Shown: one piece after another, positions 1-9,670 of the stretch
Layout: each line of letters begins with the position of its first letter
Position numbering within the stretch: the first letter of the stretch is position 1
From: Phenylobacterium sp.
GTDB taxonomy: Bacteria; Pseudomonadota; Alphaproteobacteria; Caulobacterales; Caulobacteraceae
Reading direction: 5' to 3'
Assembly (NCBI GenBank): GCA_019264505.1
Contig: JAHUZY010000061.1
Location: forward strand, 1-10,015
DNA length: 10,015 bases
The notes under the pieces: model-generated
Told to the model about the DNA's origin: nothing
Databases searched by the model: none
What the model saw: the letters and a program-made list of their open reading frames with translations, nothing else
Program-made: the position numbers and the translations under genes

Positions 1-187
1 GGCCAAGCTCGCCCGGAAGGGCTGCGACTGGATCGTGGCCAATGATGTCAGCTTCGCGGGCGTCATGGGCGGCGACGACAACACTGTCTCCATCGTCAGC
101 GCCACGGGCGTCGAGCGCTGGGAAAAGACTGCAAAGTCCGAGGTGGCGACCAAGCTCGCCCAGCGCATGGCGGAGGCCCTGGCATGA
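1..187 (+). CDS. coaBC: CoaBC C-terminal end (partial): phosphopantothenate-cysteine ligase domain
   Basis: This is the last 61 codons of a gene that begins before the window; the reading frame starts at base 2 and ends in TGA at 185-187. The translation contains [16 protein letters not shown] followed by [10 protein letters not shown], which matches the C-terminal half of the CoaB domain of bifunctional CoaBC (Dfp). In this family the domain ligates cysteine to 4'-phosphopantothenate using CTP, and the N-terminal CoaC domain (outside the window) decarboxylates the product, giving 4'-phosphopantetheine for coenzyme A. The enzyme is cytoplasmic. The stop codon overlaps the dut start in an ATGA. 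The coaBC(dfp)-dut order is also found in E. coli, which supports both assignments. Only the end of the gene is visible, so the decarboxylase half is assumed rather than seen. Confidence 0.9.
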   Translation, partial: AKLARKGCDWIVANDVSFAGVMGGDDNTVSIVSATGVERWEKTAKSEVATKLAQRMAEALA

Positions 188-639
188 CCCCGACGATCAA
201 GATCACCCGCCTGGCGCATAACGCCGACCTGCCCCTGCCGGCCTATGAGACCGCGCTCGCCGCCGGCATGGACCTGCGCGCCGCCGTGGCCGAAGACGCG
301 CCCATCGTGCTGCGGCCCATGGAGCGGGCCATGGTCCCCACGGGCCTGGCCATGGCCCTGCCGCCGGGCTTCGAGGGGCAGGTGCGTCCGCGCTCAGGCC
401 TGGCGGCGAAGTCGGGGATCACCTGCCTGAATTCGCCGGGCACGGTGGACGCCGACTATCGCGGCGAGATGAAGGTCATCCTGATCAATCTGGGCGAAGA
501 GGACTTCACCATCCGCCGGGGCGACCGCATCGCCCAGCTGGTGATCGCGCCTGTGATCCAGGCCGCATGGGACGAGGTGGACGGCCTGGATGAGACCGCC
601 CGCGGCGCCGGCGGCTTCGGCTCCACGGGCGCCAGTTAG
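184..639 (+). CDS. dut: dUTP diphosphatase (dUTPase)
   Basis: This encodes a 151-residue trimeric-type dUTPase, which hydrolyses dUTP to dUMP and pyrophosphate, keeping uracil out of DNA and supplying dUMP for thymidylate synthesis. All five family motifs are present in order: AGMDLRA (27-33), RPRSGLA (68-74), [10 protein letters not shown] (86-95, with catalytic Asp89 and the uracil-pocket Tyr92), [10 protein letters not shown] (112-121) and the C-terminal glycine-rich [10 protein letters not shown] (140-149) that closes over the active site. The length is the same as that of the E. coli enzyme. The ATG at 184 is chosen because it overlaps the coaBC stop (ATGA) and has GGAGG at 172-176, seven bases upstream, which suggests translational coupling. 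It is convergent with zwf, with only nine bases between the stop codons. No missing residues were seen. Confidence 0.97.
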   Translation: MTPTIKITRLAHNADLPLPAYETALAAGMDLRAAVAEDAPIVLRPMERAMVPTGLAMALPPGFEGQVRPRSGLAAKSGITCLNSPGTVDADYRGEMKVILINLGEEDFTIRRGDRIAQLVIAPVIQAAWDEVDGLDETARGAGGFGSTGAS

Positions 640-648
640 GCTCGAGGC

Positions 649-2118
649 TCAGTCGTACCAGGCCCGGCCGGCCCGCTCGATCAGGGCGAAGGCCCCGGCC
701 GGCCCCCAGCTTCCGGCCGCATAGGGCTTGGGCGCCATGCCGGCCTCGGCCCAGGCCTCGGCGACGCCATCCACCCAGCGCCAGGCCTGCTCGACCTCGT
801 CGCGGCGGACAAACAGCGCGCTGTTGCCCAGGATCACGTCGAGGATCAGCCGCTCATAGGCGATCCGCCGTCGCGCGTTCGGCCCCGAATAGGCCCGCAG
901 CAGGGAGAGCGACAGGGGCAGGGACTGCAGGCGCATGCCGCCTTGTGAAATGCCCGGCGCCTTGTTCATCAACAGCAGTTCAATGTCCTCGTCCGGCTGC
1001 AGGTCGATCACCAGCCGGTTGGCCACCAGGTCGCCCTCGGCCTGACCGCCAAAGATCGAGTGGGGCACCCCCTTGAACTGGATGGCGATCTGGGTCCTGC
1101 GCTCGGGCAAGCGCTTGCCGGTGCGCAGGAAGAAGGGCACCCCGGCCCAGCGCCAGTTGTCGATATCCACCCTGAGCGCCACGAAGGTCTCCGTCTCGCT
1201 CTCCTGGCCGCGCTCTTCCTCATAGGATTTGGCCGACTGGCCCTGGGCGACGCCGGCGGCGTACTGGCCCCGCACGCTGGCCTGGGCCACGTCCTGGCGG
1301 GTGAAGGGGCGGAGGGACCGCAGCACCTTGACCTTCTCGTTGCGCAGGGACTCCGCCTCCATGTCCGAGGGCGGCTCCATGGCCACCAGGCAGAGGAGCT
1401 GCAGCACATGGTTCTGGACCATGTCGCGCAGGGCGCCGTGCTCGTCATAATAGGGCCAGCGGTCGCCGACCCCTTCGGTCTCAGCCACGGTGATCTGCAC
1501 GTGGTCGATGGTCAGGTTGTTCCACAGGGGCTCGAACAGGGTGTTGGCGAACCGCAGGGCGATCAGGTTCTGCACCGTCTCCTTGCCCAGATAGTGGTCG
1601 ATGCGGAACACCTGCTCCTCCTCGAACACCTCAGCCAACGCGGCATTGATGCCCCGGGAGCTTTCGAGGTCGTGGCCGATGGGCTTTTCCAGGACGATCC
1701 GGCTCTGCGGATTGATCAGCCCGGCGCCGGCCAGGGCCTCGCAGACCCCCACATAGAGGCTGGGCGACAGGGCCAGATAGAAGATCGGCGCCTTCGCCTC
1801 CCCGAGCGCCTCGGTGATGTCAGCCAGGCGGTCGGCCTTGGTGGCGTCCACGGCGCGGTAGTCCAGCCGCTGGACGAAACGCCTCCAGATCGCCTCGTCC
1901 AGGGTCTGCGGACTGGCCCGCTGGGCGACGGCGTCGCGGACCATGGCCTCGAACTCGTCGCGGGGAATTTCGGCCCGGGCGGCGGCGATGATCCTGAAGC
2001 CGTCGGGCAGGAAGCCGTCAGCGTCGAGGAAATAGAGCGAGGGGAAGAGCATCCGCAGGGCGAGGTCGCCTACGCCTCCAAACAGGACGATCGCATCGGC
2101 TTGAGGCGCCTTGGGCAT
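649..2118 (-). CDS. zwf: Glucose-6-phosphate 1-dehydrogenase
   Basis: This encodes a 489-residue cytoplasmic enzyme that oxidises glucose-6-phosphate to 6-phosphogluconolactone with NAD(P)+, feeding the Entner-Doudoroff and pentose phosphate routes. The length is close to E. coli Zwf (491). Visible motifs are the N-terminal nucleotide-binding loop GGVGDLALRML (14-24), Arg48, where the NADP 2'-phosphate-binding Arg usually sits, EKPIGHD (144-150), the signature RIDHYLGKE (172-180, substrate-binding His175), RDMVQNH (231-237, His237 as the catalytic base by comparison with the Leuconostoc enzyme) and FLRTGKRL (330-337). The loop departs from the common GASGDLAxRKL form. The ATG at 2118 has AAGGGG at 2124-2129, five bases upstream on the minus strand. 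It stands alone here, without pgl, edd or glk, which often accompany zwf, so a second zwf copy elsewhere is possible. It is divergent from otsB. Confidence 0.96.
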   Translation of the reverse strand: MPKAPQADAIVLFGGVGDLALRMLFPSLYFLDADGFLPDGFRIIAAARAEIPRDEFEAMVRDAVAQRASPQTLDEAIWRRFVQRLDYRAVDATKADRLADITEALGEAKAPIFYLALSPSLYVGVCEALAGAGLINPQSRIVLEKPIGHDLESSRGINAALAEVFEEEQVFRIDHYLGKETVQNLIALRFANTLFEPLWNNLTIDHVQITVAETEGVGDRWPYYDEHGALRDMVQNHVLQLLCLVAMEPPSDMEAESLRNEKVKVLRSLRPFTRQDVAQASVRGQYAAGVAQGQSAKSYEEERGQESETETFVALRVDIDNWRWAGVPFFLRTGKRLPERRTQIAIQFKGVPHSIFGGQAEGDLVANRLVIDLQPDEDIELLLMNKAPGISQGGMRLQSLPLSLSLLRAYSGPNARRRIAYERLILDVILGNSALFVRRDEVEQAWRWVDGVAEAWAEAGMAPKPYAAGSWGPAGAFALIERAGRAWYD

Positions 2119-2170
2119 GAAAACCCCTTCCTGGGCTGTAAATCGGTCGGGCGGCTGTGGAGGTCGCAGG

Positions 2171-2203
2171 CAGTTAGCCTTACCTCGGTTGAGGCAACGT
2201 CAA
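2171..2203 (-). promoter_or_regulatory. Possible zwf promoter
   Basis: On the minus strand TTGACG lies at 2203-2198, a match to the alphaproteobacterial -35 consensus, about 80 bases upstream of the zwf ATG. A good -10 is less clear. TAAGGC (2182-2177) lies at 15-base spacing, and GCTAAC (2178-2173) resembles the start of the Caulobacter -10 GCTANAWC but is spaced too far from TTGACG; TTGCCT at 2197-2192 would space better with TAACTG at 2176-2171. The -35 match and location support a promoter, but the exact -10 is undecided. Confidence 0.35.
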
Positions 2204-2230
2204 GGCCATGGCCCGGTTCGCGCCGAACCG
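2204..2230. repeat. Two adjacent inverted repeats in the zwf/otsB intergenic region
   Basis: Positions 2204-2213 form the perfect 10-bp palindrome GGCCATGGCC. Immediately next to it, 2214-2230 forms a perfect 7-bp inverted repeat around a 3-base centre (CGGTTCG CGC CGAACCG). Both lie between the divergent zwf and otsB starts, directly upstream of the candidate zwf -35. They could be operator sites for a dimeric regulator or a stem-loop in the otsB leader. In DNA this GC-rich, short palindromes also occur by chance, so function is not established. Confidence 0.35.
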
Positions 2231-2302
2231 CCAAGGCGCCCGAAAAAAGGAGCCAACGGCCCCCACAGGCGTTCTGCGCCGACGAAGGGGCGATTCCACG
2301 AC

Positions 2303-3048
2303 ATGAGCATCATAGACCCCACACCGACCGACCTTGCGCCGCCGGTCCTGGATCTGGCGGGCAGCGCCCTGTTCCTGGACCTGGACGGCACCCTGGCGCC
2401 CATTGTCGCCCGCCCCCAGGACGTGGGGCCTGAGCCGCGCCGCACCGCGATCCTGGAAGAACTGGTCCGGCGGATGGAGGGCCGGGTGGCGATCCTGTCG
2501 GGCCGCACCCTGGCCGAGATCGATCACATTCTCGACGGCGCCGTGCGCCCCGTGGCCGCCGTCCATGGGCTGGACCGCCGCGCGCCTGACGGGCGCAACC
2601 ACCCCCCTGAACCCCATCCCGGCCTGACCGAAGCGACCGCCGCCTTCCAGCAACTTGCGACCCAGGCGCCGGGCCTGCTGGTGGAGGCCAAGGGCCTCAG
2701 CGTCGCCCTGCACTATCGCCAGGCGCCCGACCAGGCGACGGTCGTCCAGGCCCTGGCCCGGGACTGGGCGGTCCGCACAGGCCTGACCCTGCAGCCCGGC
2801 CACATGGTGGTGGAGCTGCGCACCCCCGGCCCGGACAAGGGGGATTCCCTGACCGACTTCATGGCCATGCCGCCGTTCCAGGGAAGGCAACCGGTCTTTG
2901 TGGGCGATGATCTGACCGATGAGCCGGCCTTCGCCGCCGCGCGCCGCCTGGGCGGGACTGGCGTGCTGGTGGGGCCTGCGCGGAACAGTGCGGCCACCCA
3001 TCGGTTGGAGGATGTGAACGCTGTGCTGGACTGGCTGGAGGCCCCCCT

Positions 3049-3052
<4 letters not shown>
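2303..3052 (+). CDS. otsB: Trehalose-6-phosphate phosphatase
   Basis: This encodes a 249-residue HAD-superfamily phosphatase that dephosphorylates trehalose-6-phosphate to trehalose. The HAD motifs are LFLDLDGTL (23-31, nucleophile Asp26 and acid/base Asp28), ILSGRT (64-69, Ser66), a conserved lysine in GPDKGD (176-181, Lys179) and GDDLTDE (201-207, with metal-binding acidic residues). The fold has the inserted cap segment at about 90-175 and is slightly shorter than E. coli OtsB (266). The start at 2303 is preferred over an in-frame ATG at 2111 because the extra 64 residues would be low-complexity Arg/Pro-rich and would run across the zwf start and its promoter. AAGGGG at 2285-2290 is a rather distant ribosome-binding site. 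The gene overlaps otsA by ATGA, giving the same otsB-otsA order as E. coli. A GANTC site (2292-2296) lies just before the start. Confidence 0.94.
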
Positions 3053-4455
<1,403 letters not shown>

Positions 4456-4470
4456 CGAGAGGATAGATCC

Positions 4471-7104
4471 ATGGCGGAGAAACTGGCGCGCTACCGGGAG
4501 ATGCGCGACTTCGCCAAGACGCAGGAGCCGTCCGGGGCCGATGGGGTCACGCCGTCCAAGCGGCTGCGCTTCGTAATCCAGAAGCACGCCGCCACCCGCC
4601 TGCACTATGATTTCCGCCTAGAGCTGGACGGGGTGTTCAAGTCCTGGGCTGTGACGCGCGGCCCTTCCCGCGATCCCGCCGACAAGCGCCTGGCGGTCGC
4701 CACCGAGGACCATCCGCTCGGCTATGGCGACTTCGAAGGCACTATCCCCAAGGGGGAATATGGCGGCGGTTCGGTGATGCTGTGGGACCGGGGCTATTGG
4801 GCGCCGGAGCCGGGCTTTGATCCGGAAGAGGCCCTGAAGAAGGGCGAGCTGAAATTCGTGCTGGAGGGGGAGCGCCTGCACGGAAGCTGGGTGCTGGTGC
4901 GGATGAAGCGCGACCGGACCGGCGGCAAGCGGGAGAACTGGCTGCTGATCAAGCACCGGGACGAGGCCGCCGTCGACGGCGACGACCTGCTGAAGACCGC
5001 CGACACCTCCATCGCCTCGGGCCGCGCCATGGACGCCATCGCCGCAGGCAAAGGCAAGGGGCCAAAGCCCTTCATGCGCGGAAAGGCCAAAGCGGCCGCC
5101 CCGGCCGACGACGTCTGGGAGACCCGCCCCAAGGGTGAGGCCGCCCCGCCGGCTAGGGCCAAGACGAAAGCCGCCGGGGCCGCCGAGACCAAAGCCGCCC
5201 TGCCCGGCTTTGTCGAACCGCAGCTCTGCAAGTCGGTGGACCGGCCGCCGCAGGGGACAGGCTGGGCCCATGAGATCAAGTTCGACGGCTACCGGCTGCA
5301 GCTGCGGGTCAAGGACGGCAAGGCGACCCTCAAAACCCGCAAGGGCCTCGACTGGACCGGGAAGTTCCAGGCCATCGCCGACCACGCCGCCGCCCTGCCG
5401 GACGGCCTCTATGACGGGGAGGCCGTGGCGCTGGACGATAACGGCGCCCCGGACTTTCCCGCCCTCCAGGCGGCCCTGGCGGACGGCGAGAGTGAGGACC
5501 TGATCTTCTTCGCCTTCGACGCCCTGTTCCTGGAGGGCGAGGACCTGCGTGACCTGCCGCTCCGGGCGCGCAAGGAGAGGCTCAAGGCTGTGCTGGACCG
5601 ACGCGCCAAACCCCTGGCCGGGCAGATCCGCTATGTGGAGCACTTCGAGACGGCCGGCGACGCGGTGCTGCAATCGGCCTGTCGCCTGTCCCTGGAGGGC
5701 GTGATCTCCAAGCGGATGGACGGGGCCTATCGCTCGGGCCGCAGCCAGGACTGGACCAAGTCCAAGTGCCGGGCCGGCCACGAGGTGGTGATCGGCGGCT
5801 GGACGGGCGCCAAGGGTCAGCTCCGCTCCCTGCTGGTGGGCGTCCACCGGGGCGATCACCTGGTCTATGTGGGCCGGGTGGGCACGGGCTTCGGCGCCGC
5901 GGTGGTCAAAAGGGTCCTGCCCCGCCTGGAGGCCCAGGCCGCCGACAAGAGCCCGTTCAGCGATCCCGGCGCGCCGCGCAAGGTGGGCGACATCAACTGG
6001 GCGCGGCCGGAGCTGGTGGCCGAGATCGAGTTCGCCGGCTGGACCGGCGAGGGCATGGTGCGCCAGGGCTCGTTCAAGGGCCTGCGCGCCGACAAACCCG
6101 CCAGCGAGGTGGAGGCCGAAAAGCCCGCCCCGGTGGAGGAGGTGGAGCTGGCCCGGCCCAAGCCGTCGGCCTCCAGGCCCGGCGGCAAGGGCCGACCCGC
6201 CGGCGCCGTGGTGGTCATGGGGGTGACCCTCTCCAGTCCCGACAAGGCGCTGTGGCCCCGCTCGGCCGACACCGACGCGCCCCTGACCAAGGCCGATCTG
6301 GCCCGCTATTTCGAGGTCGTCGGCCCCTGGATGATCGACCACATCCGCGGCCGGCCCTGTTCAGTGATCCGCGCCCCGGACGGGATCGGCGGCCAGAGCT
6401 TCTTCCAGCGCCATGCGGGCAAGGGCGCCTCGCACCTGATCGAACAGGTGGATGTGGCCGGCGACAAGCAGCCCTACCTGCAGATCGATCGGGTCGAAGC
6501 CCTGGCGGCCCTGGCCCAGATGGGGGCCATCGAGCTGCACCCCTGGAACTGCCGGGAGGGTGATCCAGAAACCCCCGGCCGGCTGGTGTTTGACCTCGAC
6601 CCCGGCCCGGGCCTCGACTTCGACGACGTGGTGGCTGCGGCCCGGGACGTGAAGGACCGGCTGGAGGCGCTGGGCCTGGTGGCCTTCTGCAAGACCACCG
6701 GCGGCAAGGGCCTGCATGTGGTGACCCCGCTGGCCAAGGCCCGCGGACTGGATTGGGATAAGGCCAAGGCCTTCGCCCACGACGTGGCCCGCCAGATGGC
6801 CGCCGACGAGCCACAGCGCTATGTGGCGGTGATGTCCAAGGCCAGGCGCGAGGGCAAGATCTTCGTCGACTATCTGCGCAACTCACGGCTGGCGACCGCC
6901 GTGGCGCCCCTCTCCCCCCGGGCTCGCGAAGGGGCCGGGGTCTCCATGCCCCTGACCTGGAGCCAGGTGCGCAAGGGTCTCGATCCCATGCGCTTCACCC
7001 TGCGCACCGTGCCGGACCTGTTGAAGAAGACCGAGGCCTGGGCGGACTATGCACAAGCCGAGAAGCCCCTGGCGCCGGCCATCCGCAAGCTCGGAAAGGT
7101 CTAG
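4471..7104 (+). CDS. ligD: Multifunctional DNA ligase D (phosphoesterase-ligase-polymerase)
   Basis: This encodes an 877-residue non-homologous end-joining enzyme with the Pseudomonas-type domain order. (1) 3'-phosphoesterase, about 1-190: [15 protein letters not shown] with His39, His45, Asp47 and Arg49, then [11 protein letters not shown] with His81 and Tyr85. (2) ATP-dependent ligase, about 246-540: adenylated Lys270 in [15 protein letters not shown] (409-415), WTKSKC (428-433) and an OB-fold to about 540. (3) Primase/polymerase, about 580-865: His690, the metal-binding DLDP pair Asp708/Asp710, [14 protein letters not shown] (His749) and Asp800 in IFVDYLRN. Linkers at about 193-245 (Ala/Lys-rich) and 541-580 separate the domains. 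In the family it acts with Ku at double-strand breaks, but no ku gene is in this window. The start has AGAGGA (4458-4463) seven bases upstream and lies 15 bases after otsA, suggesting one operon. Confidence 0.96.
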   Translation: MAEKLARYREMRDFAKTQEPSGADGVTPSKRLRFVIQKHAATRLHYDFRLELDGVFKSWAVTRGPSRDPADKRLAVATEDHPLGYGDFEGTIPKGEYGGGSVMLWDRGYWAPEPGFDPEEALKKGELKFVLEGERLHGSWVLVRMKRDRTGGKRENWLLIKHRDEAAVDGDDLLKTADTSIASGRAMDAIAAGKGKGPKPFMRGKAKAAAPADDVWETRPKGEAAPPARAKTKAAGAAETKAALPGFVEPQLCKSVDRPPQGTGWAHEIKFDGYRLQLRVKDGKATLKTRKGLDWTGKFQAIADHAAALPDGLYDGEAVALDDNGAPDFPALQAALADGESEDLIFFAFDALFLEGEDLRDLPLRARKERLKAVLDRRAKPLAGQIRYVEHFETAGDAVLQSACRLSLEGVISKRMDGAYRSGRSQDWTKSKCRAGHEVVIGGWTGAKGQLRSLLVGVHRGDHLVYVGRVGTGFGAAVVKRVLPRLEAQAADKSPFSDPGAPRKVGDINWARPELVAEIEFAGWTGEGMVRQGSFKGLRADKPASEVEAEKPAPVEEVELARPKPSASRPGGKGRPAGAVVVMGVTLSSPDKALWPRSADTDAPLTKADLARYFEVVGPWMIDHIRGRPCSVIRAPDGIGGQSFFQRHAGKGASHLIEQVDVAGDKQPYLQIDRVEALAALAQMGAIELHPWNCREGDPETPGRLVFDLDPGPGLDFDDVVAAARDVKDRLEALGLVAFCKTTGGKGLHVVTPLAKARGLDWDKAKAFAHDVARQMAADEPQRYVAVMSKARREGKIFVDYLRNSRLATAVAPLSPRAREGAGVSMPLTWSQVRKGLDPMRFTLRTVPDLLKKTEAWADYAQAEKPLAPAIRKLGKV

Positions 7105-7131
7105 GTTTCCCCAGCGTCCAGGCTTCCTAGA
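7100..7131. repeat. Weak inverted repeat at the ligD 3' end
   Basis: TCTAGG at 7100-7105, which contains the ligD stop codon, is complementary to CCTAGA at 7126-7131, with 20 bases between. This is the only sizeable dyad in the 76-base gap before the hydrolase gene. There is no following T-run and the stem is only six pairs, so it is at best a weak processing or termination signal. The rest of the gap holds only the ribosome-binding site of the next gene. Confidence 0.2.
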
Positions 7132-7180
7132 GCGCCCCGCGCCTGCCAAGCTTTCGGGACATCGCCAAGGGGGACGAGAC

Positions 7181-8134
7181 ATGGACAGGGCCGCCAACCG
7201 AGACCTGGTCGATCCGGAGCTGCTGCCCCTGCTCGACACCTTTCCCGCCTTTGACCTGACCGAGGAGATCCTGCCCCTGATGCGCGGCCGGCCGGCCCGC
7301 TTTCAGGTGCGGCCCGAGGACCTGGCCCGCACCAGCCTGGAGCGGCGGACGATTCCTGGACCAGCCGGCGCGCCAGAGGTGGATGTGCTGGTCTATCGCC
7401 CCAAGGACGCTGCGGGGCCGCTGCCCTGCATCCTGCACATTCACGGGGGCGGCTATGTGGCCGGTGCGGCCGCCGACAACGAGGCGGTCCATCGGCCGCT
7501 GGCCGCCGACCTCGCCTGCTGCATCGTCTCGGTGGACTACCGGCTGGCGCCGGAGACGCCCTTCCCCGGTCCCGTGGAGGACTGCTACGCGGCGCTCGCC
7601 TGGATTTTCGCCAACGCCGAAGCCCTGGGGATCGACCGTAAGCGGGTCGGCCTGATGGGGGAGAGCGCCGGCGGCGGTCTGGCCGCAGGCCTCGCCCTGC
7701 TGGCCCGGGACCGGGGGGACTACCCGCTAGCCTTCCAGCACCTGATCTATCCGATGATCGATGACCGCACCTGCGTCAGCGCCGATCCGCACCCCTATGC
7801 CGGCGCCTTCGTCTGGACGCCCCAGGCCAATACGTTCGGGTGGAGAGCCCTGCTGGGGCATGAGCCGGGCGCAGACGGGGTCTCCCCCTATGCGGCCGCC
7901 GCGCGGGCCACGGACGTTTCAGGCCTGCCGCCGACCTTCATCGCCACCGGCGCGCTGGACCTGTTTCTCGAGGAAGACCTGGCCTACGCCCAGCGACTGC
8001 TGCGGGCCGGCGTGCCGGTGGAGCTGCACGTCTATCCCGGCGCCTTCCACGGCTTCCAGTGGGCGGCGGAGGCGAGCGTGAGCCAGACCGCAGCCCGTGA
8101 CAGCCGCGCAGCGCTCGCCCGCGCCCTGGCCTGA
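7181..8134 (+). CDS. Alpha/beta hydrolase, HSL family (esterase/lipase family IV)
   Basis: This encodes a 317-residue carboxylic ester hydrolase of the hormone-sensitive-lipase group. The oxyanion-hole motif HIHGGGYV is at 86-93, the DYRLAPE strand-turn at 119-125, and the nucleophile elbow GESAGG at 160-165 (Ser162). The rest of the triad is Asp260 in GALDLFLEED and His290 in GAFHGF. The residues before about 60 form the usual N-terminal cap. There is no signal peptide or membrane segment, so it should be cytoplasmic. The ATG at 7181 has AAGGGGG (7167-7173) seven bases upstream; an in-frame ATG at 7049 lies inside ligD and would add an Arg/Pro-rich tail, so it is rejected. The natural substrate cannot be deduced: the family covers short-chain esters and some drug or xenobiotic esters. 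It may be the last gene of the otsBA-ligD run, or have its own promoter in the 76-base gap. Its stop lies three bases from that of the convergent gene. Confidence 0.9.
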   Translation: MDRAANRDLVDPELLPLLDTFPAFDLTEEILPLMRGRPARFQVRPEDLARTSLERRTIPGPAGAPEVDVLVYRPKDAAGPLPCILHIHGGGYVAGAAADNEAVHRPLAADLACCIVSVDYRLAPETPFPGPVEDCYAALAWIFANAEALGIDRKRVGLMGESAGGGLAAGLALLARDRGDYPLAFQHLIYPMIDDRTCVSADPHPYAGAFVWTPQANTFGWRALLGHEPGADGVSPYAAAARATDVSGLPPTFIATGALDLFLEEDLAYAQRLLRAGVPVELHVYPGAFHGFQWAAEASVSQTAARDSRAALARALA

Positions 8135-8137
8135 GCC

Positions 8138-8929
8138 TCAGCGGCGGCGCTGGGGCTTGGGGCTGAAGCCAGGCGTGATCAGGGCTTCGCGTTCGCGGGC
8201 CGTGATCGGCCGCCAGCGACCCTCTGGCAGGTCGCCGACCTTCAAGGGGCCGATCCGCAGGCGGTAGAGGTCGATGATCGACAGCCCCACCAGATCGCAC
8301 ATCCGGCGGATCTGGCGGTTGCGGCCCTCGGTCAGGATGAAGCGCAGGCGCTGGTCGCCGGCCAGGGTGACCTTGGCGGGCTTCAGCTGGCGACCGTCGA
8401 GAGCCAGGCCATGGCGCAGGCGGTCCAGCACCGGCTCGCCGATATCGCCGCGCACCCGCACCAGATACTCCTTCTCCATCTGCGAGTCGGGGCCGATCAC
8501 CGCCTTGGTCACCACCCCGTCCTCCGACAGGATCAGGAGGCCGCGGCTGTCCAGGTCCAGGCGGCCCACCGGCGCCAGGCTGCGGTCGGCGGCGGGGATT
8601 TCGGCGGACTCGCCCCACAAGCCCTGGCGGGTCAGCAGGCGGGCGGCGGGGATCTGGCCGGGCTCCGGCTGGGCCGAGACATAGCCGACCGGCTTGTTGA
8701 TGATCACCGTCATCTGGCCTTCGAGGCGGGCCTGGGCGCCGTCGTCCAGGGTCAGCGTCTGGCCGTGCTCGATCTTGCGGCCGGGATCGGACACCGTCTC
8801 GCCGTCGATGGAGACCTGGCCCGCGGCGATCAGCGCCTCGGCCTCCCGGCGGGAGCAGACGCCGCTCTGGGCCAGCCAGCGATTGACCCGCTGGGGCTCG
8901 GCCTCTTCGTAGGTGCGCGTCCAGGCCAT
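8138..8929 (-). CDS. rluF: Pseudouridine synthase, RsuA/RluB/E/F family, RluF-like
   Basis: This encodes a 263-residue protein that isomerises a uridine in rRNA to pseudouridine. An N-terminal S4 RNA-binding domain (about 13-60) contains RVNRWLAQSGVCSRREAEALI-type sequence. The catalytic domain follows, with INKPVGYVSAQ (77-87), GRLDLDSRGLL (122-132, catalytic Asp125), EKEYLVRV (152-159) and EGRNRQIRRM (201-210). The EKEYLV segment and the DSRGL form after the catalytic Asp resemble RluF (23S rRNA U2604 in E. coli) more than RluB or RsuA, but the exact target is inferred. The C-terminus is basic (KPQRRR) and the protein is somewhat shorter than E. coli RluF (290). The ATG at 8929 shares a base with the stop of the upstream gene (TGATG) and lacks a strong ribosome-binding site, so translation is probably coupled. 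Confidence 0.9.
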   Translation of the reverse strand: MAWTRTYEEAEPQRVNRWLAQSGVCSRREAEALIAAGQVSIDGETVSDPGRKIEHGQTLTLDDGAQARLEGQMTVIINKPVGYVSAQPEPGQIPAARLLTRQGLWGESAEIPAADRSLAPVGRLDLDSRGLLILSEDGVVTKAVIGPDSQMEKEYLVRVRGDIGEPVLDRLRHGLALDGRQLKPAKVTLAGDQRLRFILTEGRNRQIRRMCDLVGLSIIDLYRLRIGPLKVGDLPEGRWRPITAREREALITPGFSPKPQRRR

Positions 8930-9648
8930 CAGCCGGCCTGGCGCTCGCGCTTGCGGATGAACATCGCCGCATCGGCCTGGGCGACGATGGCCTCGGGCTC
9001 GCCGTCATGGGGGATTTCGCAGACCCCGTAGGAGAGATGCAGGGGGGCCGACCAGTCGCCGAACTGGATGGGCGCCTGTTCCAGGGTCCGCGCCAGGGCC
9101 TCGGCCTTGGCCTGGGCGGTCATGGCGGTGGCCTGGACCAGCACCACGGCGAACTCGTCCCCGCCCATGCGCCCGACAATGTCGCTGTCGCGCACTAGGC
9201 CGGTCAGCCGCTCGGCCACGGCCTTGAGCACGGCGTCGCCGGCCGCATGGCCGAAGCGGTCATTGACGCTCTTGAAATCGTCCAGGTCGAAATAGACGAG
9301 GCTGGCGGGAGACGCGTAGCGCCGGGAGAAGGTCTGCACCCGGGCCAGCTCGCGCATGAAGGCCCGGCGGTTGAGCACCGGGGTCAGGGCGTCCCGGTCG
9401 GCCAGACCCTCGACCTCGGTGAGCTTGGCCTTCAGCCGGGCCACCTCGCCCCGGAGGTCATCGATCTCGGTCAGCAGGGTCTGCAGGGCGCCCCGGACGG
9501 CGGGCGTCATCTCGGCCTCGGTCACGCCGAGGAAGCCGGCCTTGTCCGCCGGCAGGGCCCTGGCCGCAGAGCTCTGGGCGCCGGCCTGGGCCAGGGCCCG
9601 CTTGCGGATGGCCGCAAAGGGTTCGGTGCGCGCGCCCGTGATCTTCAT
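8929..9648 (-). CDS. Diguanylate cyclase (coiled coil plus GGDEF domain)
   Basis: This encodes a 239-residue soluble protein that should make cyclic di-GMP from two GTP. The first ~50 residues are Ala/Arg-rich without a recognisable domain. Residues about 52-84 have heptad-like leucines and charges, as expected of a dimerising coiled coil. The GGDEF domain spans about 85-236, with [11 protein letters not shown] (87-97), the metal-binding [12 protein letters not shown] (119-130), the intact signature GGDEF (162-166) and the product-inhibition site RxxD (Arg153, Asp156) five residues before it. No membrane segment or signal receiver is present, so the input is unknown. Its build resembles Caulobacter DgcB. 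Start choice is uncertain: an in-frame ATG at 9678 and a TTG at 9711 exist, but the TTG sits in the divergent promoter. No Shine-Dalgarno sequence precedes 9648, so leaderless translation is possible. It overlaps the rluF-like gene by TGATG. Confidence 0.9.
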   Translation of the reverse strand: MKITGARTEPFAAIRKRALAQAGAQSSAARALPADKAGFLGVTEAEMTPAVRGALQTLLTEIDDLRGEVARLKAKLTEVEGLADRDALTPVLNRRAFMRELARVQTFSRRYASPASLVYFDLDDFKSVNDRFGHAAGDAVLKAVAERLTGLVRDSDIVGRMGGDEFAVVLVQATAMTAQAKAEALARTLEQAPIQFGDWSAPLHLSYGVCEIPHDGEPEAIVAQADAAMFIRKRERQAG

Positions 9649-9670
9649 GGGGAGGGAATCACATCCAGCC

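Noticed and set aside
2111..2302. In-frame upstream extension of otsB to an ATG at 2111
   Set aside because: The extra residues are Arg/Pro-rich and would overlap the zwf start and its promoter region; the ATG at 2303 gives a normal OtsB N-terminus.
2119..2302. General stress response (EcfG-type, GGAAC-N16/17-CGTT) promoter for otsB-otsA-ligD
   Set aside because: It was expected from the gene functions, but I see no GGAAC on either strand of this region, so I cannot claim it.
4618..6342. A 574-codon minus-strand frame antisense to ligD, and similar long frames at 1060-2433 (+) and 7938-9008 (-)
   Set aside because: All are shadows of genes with complete catalytic motifs; their translations are low-complexity and show no recognisable domain.
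7049..7180. In-frame upstream extension of the hydrolase into ligD
   Set aside because: The 44 added residues are low-complexity, and the ATG at 7181 has a strong AAGGGGG ribosome-binding site at ideal spacing.
7105..7180. Intrinsic terminator after ligD
   Set aside because: Only a six-pair dyad with a 20-base loop and no T-run is present, too weak to call a terminator.
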